This document shows, piece after piece, positions 1 to 7,861 of a DNA stretch of 32,709 bases. Made by a program: the position numbers and the translations under genes. The first letter of the stretch is position 1. Each line of letters opens with the position of its first letter. The notes beneath the pieces were generated by a model. That model saw only the letters and a list, made by a program, of their open reading frames with translations, was not told where the DNA came from and made no database searches. Source of the DNA: Saprospiraceae bacterium UBA2329 (GTDB lineage: Bacteria > Bacteroidota > Bacteroidia > Chitinophagales > Saprospiraceae). Where the stretch lies: contig DDUV01000080.1 in NCBI GenBank assembly GCA_002344975.1, positions 1-32,709 of the forward strand. Direction: 5' to 3'.

Positions 1-475
1 AGGGCTACCGGAAGGAACCTTGATTCTGTTATTGTAAAATAAATGGAAGGACTATAGCAGCGCCGGATTCGGGCAGGAGGTAATTAGAACATGTACCGAT
101 CAAAGGTAGGGCGAGGTTCTTCATGGTTTGAGTATTTAGAAAGGTGAGTAAATCTGTTTGGATGCTGCAAAGAAAGGGAAAATAAAATTAGAAAACAAGG
201 GGCAGGTGAAAAATTAACATAGGAAACGAGACAAGATAAATATTGGATTTATACTCGATAGCCAGTGGTTTGCGAATTTAGATTTTTGCAAAAACCACTG
301 GCTATCAGTTATCCCGATGAAAAATGGTTTATATTTTTTCGCAAACCATTTTTCATCGGGTATACTACAGAAAATGTACTGTTATAACTCAGCAGTAGCG
401 CCCGCCCCAACCATTTTCAGCCTTATCGTGTTGATGAAGCACTGTAAACAATACCATTAACTTTCTTAAAAAAAT
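1..475. other. Gene-free leading region with a double hairpin
   Basis: No convincing gene is visible here. The first 250 bases are A-rich with scattered stops on both strands. Bases 250-364 hold a structured element described separately. The last 110 bases form the leader of the thioredoxin-like lipoprotein gene that starts at 476. I see no clear TAnnTTTG promoter box close to that start. A 31-codon minus-strand frame (29-124) begins with a lipoprotein-like stretch but stops almost at once, and I do not call it a gene. Confidence 0.6.
250..364. repeat. Double hairpin with alternative long-range pairing
   Basis: Two perfect hairpins stand side by side. The first has a 15-bp stem (257-271 with 292-306) and a 20-nt loop. 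The second has an 18-bp stem (313-330 with 343-360) and a 12-nt loop. The first arm and loop of hairpin 1 (266-276) are also perfectly complementary over 11 nt to the loop and arm of hairpin 2 (338-348). The outermost bases (250-259 with 355-364) pair over 10 bp with one G-T. The element can therefore form either two hairpins or one long nested stem. Neither hairpin is followed by a T-run, so it is not a standard terminator. It resembles paired REP/BIME-type intergenic elements, but I cannot assign a family. Confidence 0.75.
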
Positions 476-1591
476 ATGAAAAACTTTCTCTTTCTCATGC
501 TGCCGCTCCTTGCGGCCATCACCCTCACACAGTGCGCGCCGCAGAAGGGCACAACCGTAGAAGGCACCATTCAAAACGCCGGCAATTTGCAGGCATTCAT
601 GGACAAAGTCGTCATCGGGCAGGCCAACTCTGTGCTGGGCAAAGTGGACATCAACGGTTCGGGCAATTTTGAGTTCTCCTTCCCTGAAGGGCTGGAGGCT
701 GGTGTGTACGGCCTGCGCATCGGAGCGCGTCGTTTCAATTTTGTAACCAATGGCCATGAGAAAAAAATTGCCATCCAGGGCGACCTGAACAATCTGGAAA
801 ACTTCCAGGGCATCACCGTCAGCGGCTCCCCCGATACGGAGGCATATCTCAAAATCATGCAGGGCTTAGTGGCGCAGCAGGTTTCGTCTCAAAATATTGA
901 GACCTTTATAGACACTTGCTCCAATCCCATGCTCGGCGCCTTTGTGGCCTTCCGTTCCCTCAGCGGCAGCGCTGCTTTCCTGCCTTTGCAAAAAAAGGCT
1001 TTGGCCAAATTGCAGGCCGCACACCCGACTGCTGAAATCACCGCCGGCTACACGCAGTTCCTCTCTACGATGGAGTCTCAGATCATGGCGCAGCAGGCCC
1101 AGGAATTGATTCAGGTGGGACAACCCGCGCCCGACATCAACCTGCCCAACCCCAAGGGCAGAAACTACAAGCTCTCCGACCTGAAGGGCAAAATTGTACT
1201 CCTCGACTTCTGGGCAAGCTGGTGCGGCCCCTGCCGCCGGGAAAACCCCAACGTGGTGGCCGTTTACAACAAATACAAAGACAAAGGCTTTACGGTGTTC
1301 AGCGTTTCGCTCGACGGCGTGGAGAGCCGCGCATTGGCAGGCCAGGCGCCCGATCAGATCAAGCAGGTGCAGATGGCATCCAAACAGCGCTGGATAGATG
1401 CCATCCAACAGGACGGACTTGCCTGGGAATACCACGTCAGCGACCTGAAAAAATGGGAAGCGGCGCCGGCGGCGATGTACGGAGTGTCGGGTATTCCGCG
1501 CGCCTTTATGATTGACCGCAACGGCATCATCACCTCCACCAATGTGCGTGGCGCCGAAGCCATTGAGGCTGAGATTTTGAAGTTGTTGTAA
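476..1591 (+). CDS. Thioredoxin-like (TlpA/ResA-type) lipoprotein with DUF4369-like N-terminus
   Basis: This encodes a 371-residue envelope thiol-disulfide oxidoreductase. An N-terminal signal peptide ends in a lipobox with Cys20 (LTQC), so it should be a lipoprotein. Residues about 25-200 form the beta-rich then helical N-terminal region typical of Bacteroidota DUF4369/AhpC-TSA fusions. From about residue 215 there is a thioredoxin fold with WASWCGPC, the redox pair being Cys250 and Cys253, and the cis-proline region VSGIPRAF near the end. Family members reduce or isomerise disulfides in periplasmic proteins or serve cytochrome c maturation; the actual substrate cannot be told here. It appears to be a single-gene unit, with a hairpin just after the stop. 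The ATG at 476 is chosen because the signal peptide begins there. Confidence 0.9.
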   Translation: MKNFLFLMLPLLAAITLTQCAPQKGTTVEGTIQNAGNLQAFMDKVVIGQANSVLGKVDINGSGNFEFSFPEGLEAGVYGLRIGARRFNFVTNGHEKKIAIQGDLNNLENFQGITVSGSPDTEAYLKIMQGLVAQQVSSQNIETFIDTCSNPMLGAFVAFRSLSGSAAFLPLQKKALAKLQAAHPTAEITAGYTQFLSTMESQIMAQQAQELIQVGQPAPDINLPNPKGRNYKLSDLKGKIVLLDFWASWCGPCRRENPNVVAVYNKYKDKGFTVFSVSLDGVESRALAGQAPDQIKQVQMASKQRWIDAIQQDGLAWEYHVSDLKKWEAAPAAMYGVSGIPRAFMIDRNGIITSTNVRGAEAIEAEILKLL

Positions 1592-1599
1592 TAAAAGAG

Positions 1600-1637
1600 A
1601 AGCCAAGCGGATACATTTGAGTGTGTCCGCTTGGCTT
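1600..1637. terminator. Hairpin after thioredoxin-like gene
   Basis: A perfect 12-bp stem (1600-1611 with 1626-1637) and a 14-nt loop lie 8 bases after the stop codon. No T-run follows on the plus strand, so it may stop transcription weakly or protect the 3' end of the message rather than act as a classical intrinsic terminator. Confidence 0.55.
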
Positions 1638-1698
1638 GGTCTTGGGGCAAGAACTGTTTTCAATTATTGTCTTTCATCATATCTAACAACTCCTCCGT

Positions 1699-1938
1699 AT
1701 GACAGCACATACTGTTTATGACCATGTAGCCGACTTCATTTCCAGAATGAACCCTCAATTGCTACTGGAACTCAAAGCCCCCGAAGCAATGAGTATTCGC
1801 TTAGAGGATTTGATCGACAAAGAGAAAGAGGGAACTCTTAGTTCGGAGGAAAAAGACGAACTGGATCACTATATCGTGCTTGAACGCCTGATTCGTTTGT
1901 CCAAAGCGCATGCACGGTTGCGGATTGCAGAGCAATGA
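1699..1938 (+). CDS. Small helical protein paired with HNH nuclease
   Basis: This 79-residue protein is of unknown function. It is charged and predicted to be mostly helical, with an acidic/basic stretch around residues 36-70 (DKEKEGTLSSEEKDELDHY) that looks like a helix-turn-helix-length coiled segment without a recognisable DNA-binding motif. Its stop codon overlaps the start of the downstream HNH nuclease gene by 4 bases (ATGA), so the two are translationally coupled. From memory, small proteins of this look recur directly upstream of small HNH nucleases in Bacteroidota and Cyanobacteria, which suggests a partner, antitoxin or adaptor role. That is inference; there is no motif that proves it. 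Confidence 0.7.
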   Translation: MTAHTVYDHVADFISRMNPQLLLELKAPEAMSIRLEDLIDKEKEGTLSSEEKDELDHYIVLERLIRLSKAHARLRIAEQ

Positions 1939-2348
1939 GCAGAAAAATCCCTGATGCAATGAGAAAAGCAGCGGCCGAACGAGCAGGAAGCCGTTGTGAA
2001 TATTGTCTATTACCGGCAGTAGACTCTTTCTATGGGTTTCAAATAGACCATGTAGTGAGCCGAAAACACGGGGGAACTACCGATCTTGACAACCTTGCCT
2101 GCGCCTGCCCAGACTGCAATAGAAGTAAGGGGACAGACCTTGGCACCCTACTTGACGATTCAACGAATCTCATACGATTCTTCAATCCTCGCCTGGATGA
2201 CTGGGACACCCACTTTGAGTGCGCTGAAACCGGTATGATATATGCCAGAACCAATATCGGAAGAGCTACTTTGAAAATTTTCCAATTCAATCATCCTGAT
2301 AGAATTATTGAAAGGAAACTGCTGTGGCAGTTGGGGCTATGGCCTTAG
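1935..2348 (+). CDS. Small HNH endonuclease
   Basis: This 137-residue protein carries a compact HNH/Zn-ribbon nuclease core. Zinc-binding pairs are CEYC (Cys21, Cys24) and CPDC (Cys58, Cys61). The catalytic segment between them is IDHVVSRKHGG (Asp38-His39), with Asn53 in DLDNL and the closing CNRSKG. This is the standard arrangement of stand-alone HNH nucleases, which make metal-dependent nicks or breaks in DNA. The C-terminal 70 residues have no recognised domain and may hold the target-recognition surface. The ATG overlaps the previous gene by 4 bases. There is no associated methylase, helicase or integrase nearby, so it is not part of a visible restriction or phage cluster. The natural target is unknown. 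Confidence 0.88.
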   Translation: MSRKIPDAMRKAAAERAGSRCEYCLLPAVDSFYGFQIDHVVSRKHGGTTDLDNLACACPDCNRSKGTDLGTLLDDSTNLIRFFNPRLDDWDTHFECAETGMIYARTNIGRATLKIFQFNHPDRIIERKLLWQLGLWP

Positions 2349-2400
2349 ATTTCATGTATAGCCTAAAACCCTCAGCCGCTACATCTCACCTCCTCCTCTA

Positions 2401-2775
2401 TCACACTTTTTCATGATAAGCCTCTTCCGATGCGCCGCCCTTGCGGTTTTGTTCGGCCAAAGTCCAGGAATCGGTAGCGGTAGTTTGCATCCAGAGATTG
2501 CCTGACTTGCGGAAAACCTGTGCGTTGAGGCCGTATTTGGCTAAGAATTTTTGTTCAAATTCCCCTACCGGCATTTGCGGGTCGATGCGAAAATCGCCTT
2601 CGTTGTGTTGGGTGCGCACTTGTCCGAGGGTCAGTTCCGCGTCCAATAGTTCGCTTTGACGAGAGCCTTGACCGCGTTGGTGACTGCCTGAGTAGAACTC
2701 AATTTTGAGGTGGGTGAATTTTTTGTGGAATTCCTCTTTTACCTCTCTGAGCTTTTTATCGTCGGAAATGATCAT
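2401..2775 (-). CDS. Conserved Bacteroidota small protein of unknown function
   Basis: This encodes about 124 residues, starting MIISDDKKLREVKEEF. The frame stays open upstream to 2859, but the first 28 codons would run through the terminator of the preceding universal stress gene, so the ATG at 2775 is the sensible start. The protein has a helical N-terminus, a central QVRTQHNEGDFRI segment, and a C-terminal part reading FRKSGNLWMQTTATDSWTL followed by an EQNRKG stretch. I recall similar short proteins across Bacteroidota with the same closing pattern, but no biochemical role. There is no signal peptide and no membrane segment, so it should be cytoplasmic. Confidence 0.75.
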   Translation of the reverse strand: MIISDDKKLREVKEEFHKKFTHLKIEFYSGSHQRGQGSRQSELLDAELTLGQVRTQHNEGDFRIDPQMPVGEFEQKFLAKYGLNAQVFRKSGNLWMQTTATDSWTLAEQNRKGGASEEAYHEKV

Positions 2776-2797
2776 GGCGTGTTTGGTTGAATGAAAC

Positions 2798-2840
2798 AAA
2801 AAAAGACCGTCAAAGCGAGAAGAACCCAACCTTGACAGTC
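2798..2840 (-). terminator. Intrinsic terminator of the universal stress gene
   Basis: Read on the minus strand, an 11-bp stem (2830-2840 with 2805-2815, two G-T pairs) is followed directly by a run of seven T residues (2804-2798). It sits 25 bases after the stop of the universal stress protein gene. It lies inside the open extension of the next minus-strand frame, which supports the shorter start at 2775 for that gene. Confidence 0.8.
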
Positions 2841-2865
2841 CTTCGAAAACTAACCTCACTAATTT

Positions 2866-3798
2866 TTATTTAACTACCCAAACGGGAATGGAATCATTGA
2901 CGAGCAGCAACTTTTCAGTGACGCTGCCCATCAACAGGCGTTCCACCCGCGAATGGCCTTTGGCGCCCATCACGATGAGGTCGGCGTTGCATTGCAGGGC
3001 GGCATCGCTTATCTGGCGGGCCAAATCCGCGTCGTCGTGTCGTTCTATGCGGATGCGGACGCGTTCGGCTTCCGGCGCGTAATTGTTGACAAAATCTTTG
3101 AGTGCCGCTTCCCGGTCTGCATCAAGAATCGCCTTGAGTTCCTCTTCCGATTTCCCCAGCCGATAAGTGAAAATATTGGGCAACTCGTAGAGGTGCGTTA
3201 CTACCAATTCGGGCGGTTGCGGCAGGCGCAAGGCTATGGCTGCAGCGGTTTGCAAAGCGCGTACCGAGTAGGAAGAAAAATCAACAGGCACGAAAATGCG
3301 CTCTATCTGAATGCGCGACTGCTGCGGTACGACCAAGGTACTGCACGGCGTTTCCCGCACTAAGTTATTGGCTAAGATGCCATGTGCCGAAGCCCCGCTT
3401 TTTTTGCCTGCCACCAATAAATCTGCCTGTAAATCAACGCATTCCCGAAGTACCTCCTCCAAAGGATCACCTTCGCGGACATCACATTGTACCTGTGTGC
3501 CGGCCCCCATTCGGTCGCGGGCAACCTTGTCCAATTGCCGGGCCTGATCGGTATGGTAATCAAAATTGCTGACCATCGCCTGCGCTTCGCGTTCCAACAT
3601 GGCGCTGTACAAATCCAGACGACCGGCAACGTGTAAAAAGAAGGCAGATGAAACGGGCACCCGGCCGGCCAGAAACGACACATAATGGAGGGTGGTGTCA
3701 TCGGCGGCAGAAAGGGCCAGCGCCACCATCAATTGTCGTACTTCGAGCGGCGAAACTTTGGCCCCGGAACGGGTGATATGGGCAGCTATTTTATTCAT
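2866..3798 (-). CDS. Tandem universal stress protein (two Usp domains)
   Basis: This 310-residue cytoplasmic protein is made of two UspA-like domains, residues about 1-155 and 160-310. The C-terminal domain has the full nucleotide-binding signature GAKGHSRVERLLMGS (G-x2-G-x9-G-S), so it should bind ATP. The N-terminal domain has only a degraded version (AGKKSGASAHGILANN), so one half is probably structural. Such double-Usp proteins are common stress-response proteins in Bacteroidota, with no defined reaction. The gene is transcribed alone: a minus-strand box matching TAnnTTTG lies upstream (3829-3836), and an intrinsic terminator follows. Confidence 0.92.
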   Translation of the reverse strand: MNKIAAHITRSGAKVSPLEVRQLMVALALSAADDTTLHYVSFLAGRVPVSSAFFLHVAGRLDLYSAMLEREAQAMVSNFDYHTDQARQLDKVARDRMGAGTQVQCDVREGDPLEEVLRECVDLQADLLVAGKKSGASAHGILANNLVRETPCSTLVVPQQSRIQIERIFVPVDFSSYSVRALQTAAAIALRLPQPPELVVTHLYELPNIFTYRLGKSEEELKAILDADREAALKDFVNNYAPEAERVRIRIERHDDADLARQISDAALQCNADLIVMGAKGHSRVERLLMGSVTEKLLLVNDSIPVWVVK

Positions 3799-3828
3799 CT
3801 TTCACTGCGTTTTCCAAGCGCTTCATGC

Positions 3829-3856
3829 CAAAATTACCCCTTTCTATCTCTCCCAA
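3829..3856 (-). promoter_or_regulatory. Candidate promoter for universal stress gene
   Basis: On the minus strand TAATTTTG (3836-3829) matches the Bacteroidota -7 consensus TAnnTTTG. A TTG (3856-3854) lies 17 bases further upstream, slightly closer than the usual 19-21. The start codon is 30 bases downstream of the box. Confidence 0.45.
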
Positions 3857-3981
3857 AGATGACAATTATCAAAACAGCGTTTGACTTTTGTCAATACATT
3901 TGCCCTGTCTGAGGACGCGTTGTGTCAACCTTTTGCGTGCTCAGGCGGTTTTTGCTTGTTATACAAAAGGAATCGCCCAAA

Positions 3982-6900
3982 ATGGATAACTACCGGCTGT
4001 TGGTTGAAAAGCTCGACCAATTCATTCGCAAGTATTACATCAATCAGCTCATTCGGGGCAGCCTGTACAGCATTGGCCTCATATTGGTGCTGTTTCTGGC
4101 TATGTCCTTGCTGGAGTACAATTTCTACTTCAGTACAGGGGTGCGCAAGGGCTTGTTTTACACCTTCGTGGGCGTCAGCGTAGTTGCGTTGGCCGGCTGG
4201 GTATTGCTGCCGCTGCTGCGTTATTTTCGCTTGGGCAGCATCATCAGCCATGAGCGGGCCGCACAGATCATCGGCAGCCATTTCGGCAATGTAAAAGACA
4301 AGCTACTCAACGTGTTGCAACTCCGCCGCCAGGCCGATACCGTTGACAACAAAGAACTTATCTTGGCCAGTATCAACCAGAAATCGGAGGAAATCAAGCT
4401 CGTGCCGTTCAAATCGGCCATCAATTTGGGCCAAAATCGCAAATACCTGCGCTACGCCCTGCCGCCGCTCATGCTGTTTCTGGTACTGATTTTTGCAGCG
4501 CCCAGCTTCCGCGACAGTACCAGGCGCCTGCTCAACAGCAACATAGAGTTCCTCCGACCGGCGCCGTTTTCCTTTGTGGTACCCGGCGACAGCCTCCGCG
4601 TGGGGCAGTTTGAGGACTTCCCGCTGATGGTGAGAATTGAAGGCGAGCAATTGCCCAACGAGGTCTTCATAGAAGTGGACAATTTCCAGTATCGCCTTAC
4701 CAAAGAAGGCCCCAGCCTGTTCAGCTACAAATTTGTCAACGTACAAAAAGACACCGATTTCCGCCTGTTTTCCGGCACGGTACGTTCTCAAAAATTTACG
4801 CTCGACGCATTGGAAAAACCCAATATGCTGGGCTTTGAAGTCAAACTTAATTTCCCCTCCTATCTCCAGCGCCCCGCTGAAACCCTCAACAGCATCGGCG
4901 ATCTGGTGCTGCCCCTCGGCACTACCATTGACTGGGTGTTCAATGCGGAAAATACCGACGACGTGACCCTGCTCTTTGCGTCGCAGGAAAAGGAACAGAA
5001 GGCCAACCGTTTTTCGGACGACCTGTTCACCTTCAAACGCCGGGCCATGCAGGATGAAAGCTACAAGGTGCTTATTTCCAATAAGTTGCTTCCCAAAGCC
5101 GACTCCATCAACTACATCATCACCGTCATTCCCGATCTCTATCCCACCATCAAAGCCGATAAATATCAGGACAGCACCGACATCAAACTGCTCTTTTTTG
5201 CCGGCGATGCTTCCGACGATCACGGTCTGTCGCACCTCACCTTCAACTACCGCCTCAAAAAGGCCGGCAAGCAGCAGGGCGAACTCGTGACGCGCTCTCT
5301 CAAACGCCCCGGCGTCAAGCAGACCAACTTCGATTACACCTTCGACATGGCCAAGCTCGGCCTCGAACCCGGCGACGAAGTGACGTATTACTTTGAAATT
5401 TTCGACAACGACGGCGTAAACGGCCCTAAATCGAGCCGCACCAACCTCATGGTTTTTTCCATGCCTACGGTAGAGGAATTCAAGGCGATGGCAGAAGCCA
5501 ACAACGAACAGATCAAAGACGACCTGCTCAAAGCGCTCGAAGAATCGCGCAAACTTCAGGAAGAACTTAAGAAGATGCGCGAAAAAATGCTTCAGGAAAA
5601 AGACCTCACCTGGCAAAACCGCAAGGAGTTGGAGAAAATGCTCGAACGCCAAAAACAGTTGGAAAAACAGATTGAGCAGGCGCAGCAAGCCTTTCAGGAA
5701 AACCTGAAAAACCAACAGGAGTACAGCAAAACCGAGCAAAACATCTTAGACAAACAGGAGAAATTGGAGCAACTTTTCGAAGAAGTCATGAGCGACGAAA
5801 TGAAAGAACTCATGCAGCAGATTGAGGAGTTGATGCAACAATTGGAAAAAGAAAACGCGCTGGAAATGATGGAGAATTTCCAGTTCAACAACGAAGACTT
5901 GGAAAAAGAACTCGACCGCATGCTCGAACTCTTCAAGCAGTTGGAGGTGGAAAAAGCGATGGAGGATGCCGTAAAAGACCTGGAAAAATTGGCAGAAGAA
6001 CAGGAAAAATTGGCGGAGCAAACCGAGAAAAACCAGAAATCGCAGGAGGAACTGAAAAAAGAGCAGGAGAAGATCAACGAGAAATTCGAGGATATCAAAA
6101 AGAACGTAGAAGAGGCGCACAAGAAAAACGAGGAGTTGGAAAAACCACAGGACCTCGGCGATCAGGAAGAGGAAATGGAAGATATCAAGGAAGACCTCGA
6201 AAACAGCGAGCAGGAATTGCAGGAAAAACAAAACAGCAAGGCTTCCAAGTCGCAGAAAAAGGCTTCGCAGAAAATGAAAAACATGGCCAACAGCATGTCC
6301 ATGCAAATGCAGCAGGCCGAAATGCAGCAAACCGAGGAAGACATGAAGTCGCTGCGGCAATTGCTGGAAAACTTGGTGGGGCTTTCCTTCAATCAGGAAT
6401 CGCTCATCAAGGATTTCAACAAAACGCCCATCAATACGCCCAAATATGTGCAATTGACGCAGGAGCAATTCAGAATCAAAGACGATTTTAAACTCGTGCA
6501 AGACAGCCTGCAGGCATTGGCCAAGCGTGTTTTTCAGATCGAATCTTTCATCACCGAAAAAGTGTCGGACATCAACTCCAACTTCCGCAGCACGCTGGCC
6601 GATTTGGAGGAACGCCGCAAACCGCAGGCTGCCGATCATCAGCAGCGCGCCATGAAAAACATCAACGACTTGGCCCTCATGCTCAGCGAGACCTTGAATC
6701 AGATGCAACAGCAAATGGCGGGCATGATGTCGGGCAACCAGATGTGCAAAAATCCGGGAGGTTCGGGCCGCAAACCCTCCGACCGCATCACGCCGGGACA
6801 GCAGGAAATGAAAGAATCGCTGGAGCAAATGAAAGGCCGCATGGATAAAGGCCAGAAGCCCGGCAGCAAGGAATTTGCCCAAATGGCCGCCAAACAAGCC

Positions 6901-7287
6901 GCCCTGCGCAAAGCCCTGCGCGAAAAACAACAGGAATTGCAGCAACGCGGGCAGGGCAGCCCTGGATTGCAAGAGGCCATAGACCAGATGGACAAGGTAG
7001 AAACCGACTTGGTGAATAAAAAACTCACCAACGAAACCCTCCGCCGCCAACAGGACATCCTCACCCGCCTGCTGGAGCACGACAAGGCCGAACGCGAACG
7101 CGGCCTCGACGAGCAGCGCAAAGCGGAAGTCGCCCGCGAAAAAGACCGCAAAATGCCGCCCTCGCTGGAAGAATACCTCAAAAAACGAGAGGCTGAAGTG
7201 GAAATGTACAAGACGGTATCGCCCGCGCTCAAACCGTACTACAAACAGTTGGTGGAGGAGTATTTCAAATCCGTCAAGTCGAATTAA
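3982..7287 (+). CDS. DUF4175-family membrane protein with long coiled coil
   Basis: This encodes about 1101 residues. A GTG at 3922 would add 20 residues, but the ATG at 3982 (MDNYRLLVEKLDQF) fits the family's usual start. Two membrane helices lie near the N-terminus (about residues 30-80) and a third near residue 155. A beta-rich periplasmic-type region follows to about residue 500. After that come some 400 residues rich in Glu, Lys and Gln with heptad-like spacing (repeated EELMQQ, EEQEKL and EELEK patterns), i.e. a very long coiled coil, and a Gln/Met-rich tail. Members are widespread in Bacteroidota and have no proven function; an envelope-scaffold role is only a guess. A strong terminator follows. 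From memory the gene often precedes an ATPase and ybeY, as here. Confidence 0.85.
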   Translation: MDNYRLLVEKLDQFIRKYYINQLIRGSLYSIGLILVLFLAMSLLEYNFYFSTGVRKGLFYTFVGVSVVALAGWVLLPLLRYFRLGSIISHERAAQIIGSHFGNVKDKLLNVLQLRRQADTVDNKELILASINQKSEEIKLVPFKSAINLGQNRKYLRYALPPLMLFLVLIFAAPSFRDSTRRLLNSNIEFLRPAPFSFVVPGDSLRVGQFEDFPLMVRIEGEQLPNEVFIEVDNFQYRLTKEGPSLFSYKFVNVQKDTDFRLFSGTVRSQKFTLDALEKPNMLGFEVKLNFPSYLQRPAETLNSIGDLVLPLGTTIDWVFNAENTDDVTLLFASQEKEQKANRFSDDLFTFKRRAMQDESYKVLISNKLLPKADSINYIITVIPDLYPTIKADKYQDSTDIKLLFFAGDASDDHGLSHLTFNYRLKKAGKQQGELVTRSLKRPGVKQTNFDYTFDMAKLGLEPGDEVTYYFEIFDNDGVNGPKSSRTNLMVFSMPTVEEFKAMAEANNEQIKDDLLKALEESRKLQEELKKMREKMLQEKDLTWQNRKELEKMLERQKQLEKQIEQAQQAFQENLKNQQEYSKTEQNILDKQEKLEQLFEEVMSDEMKELMQQIEELMQQLEKENALEMMENFQFNNEDLEKELDRMLELFKQLEVEKAMEDAVKDLEKLAEEQEKLAEQTEKNQKSQEELKKEQEKINEKFEDIKKNVEEAHKKNEELEKPQDLGDQEEEMEDIKEDLENSEQELQEKQNSKASKSQKKASQKMKNMANSMSMQMQQAEMQQTEEDMKSLRQLLENLVGLSFNQESLIKDFNKTPINTPKYVQLTQEQFRIKDDFKLVQDSLQALAKRVFQIESFITEKVSDINSNFRSTLADLEERRKPQAADHQQRAMKNINDLALMLSETLNQMQQQMAGMMSGNQMCKNPGGSGRKPSDRITPGQQEMKESLEQMKGRMDKGQKPGSKEFAQMAAKQAALRKALREKQQELQQRGQGSPGLQEAIDQMDKVETDLVNKKLTNETLRRQQDILTRLLEHDKAERERGLDEQRKAEVAREKDRKMPPSLEEYLKKREAEVEMYKTVSPALKPYYKQLVEEYFKSVKSN

Positions 7288-7296
7288 AACGCTTAC

Positions 7297-7344
7297 CGGG
7301 CGGCTTGGGAGGAGTATATCTGCCAAGCCGCCCGTCTTTTTTTT
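7297..7344 (+). terminator. Intrinsic terminator after DUF4175 gene
   Basis: A perfect 12-bp GC-rich stem (7297-7308 with 7323-7334) is followed within two bases by a run of eight T residues (7337-7344). It separates the DUF4175 gene from the ATPase-ybeY pair. Confidence 0.92.
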
Positions 7345-7447
7345 AAACACTCTTATTTGACAATCAGCATATTAGCGTATTGCCGTATCAATACAGCCAC
7401 CTATACCCCTTGCGCCGTATCGGCTTTTGTCTTAAATTGCGTGTTCT

Positions 7448-7861
7448 ATGGAAAAACGAGTGCAGCAGGTCATGTTGAAACTACCTTCCGATCCACGAAA
7501 CATTGAACTCGTGGAATCTTTCGTCCAAAAAGTTGCTGAAAAATACCGGCTCAGCCCGGACCAATTCGGCAATCTTCGCCTCAGCGTCACAGAGGCCGTC
7601 AACAATGCCATGATTCACGGCAACGGGCAAGACGAATCCAAAAACGTCTGTATCGAATTGCACAAGCGCAAAGACGCTATTGCTGTGCGCATCTCCGACG
7701 AGGGGCGCGGCTTCGATTATAACAACGTGCCCGACCCTACTCTGCCTGAAAATGTGTGCAAATGCGGCGGGCGCGGCGTTTTCCTCATGCGCAATTGCTC
7801 CGACCGCATTGACTTCCGCAACAACGGCAGCACCGTGGAAATGCAGTTCAAACTATGGTAG
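7448..7861 (+). CDS. RsbW-like anti-sigma/histidine-kinase-type ATPase
   Basis: This 137-residue protein is a single GHKL ATPase domain of the RsbW/SpoIIAB (HATPase_c_2) type. The N box is EAVNNAMIHGN, the G1 box DEGRGFD and the G2 box GGRGVFLM, all intact, so it should bind ATP. Proteins of this class phosphorylate anti-anti-sigma factors or bind sigma factors. No sigma or STAS-domain partner is encoded nearby, so its target is unknown. The stop overlaps the start of ybeY by 7 bases, giving a tightly coupled pair. The Cys-containing stretch ENVCKCGG just before the G2 box is a feature I have seen in other Bacteroidota members. Confidence 0.88.
   Translation: MEKRVQQVMLKLPSDPRNIELVESFVQKVAEKYRLSPDQFGNLRLSVTEAVNNAMIHGNGQDESKNVCIELHKRKDAIAVRISDEGRGFDYNNVPDPTLPENVCKCGGRGVFLMRNCSDRIDFRNNGSTVEMQFKLW

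Noticed and set aside
29..124. Minus-strand 31-codon frame with a lipoprotein-like start
   Set aside because: It stops right after the signal-like part, has no continuation in other frames that I could follow, and may be chance.
3895..3902. TACATTTG as promoter of the DUF4175 gene
   Set aside because: It matches the -7 box, but the nearest TTG is only 11 bases upstream; kept as a possibility but not strong enough to list.
3922..3981. GTG start for the DUF4175 protein
   Set aside because: It adds 20 residues unlike the family start; the ATG at 3982 fits better.
5746..7350. 534-codon minus-strand open frame opposite the DUF4175 gene
   Set aside because: It is a Phe/Leu-rich mirror of the Glu/Lys/Gln coiled coil on the plus strand and contains the DUF4175 terminator.
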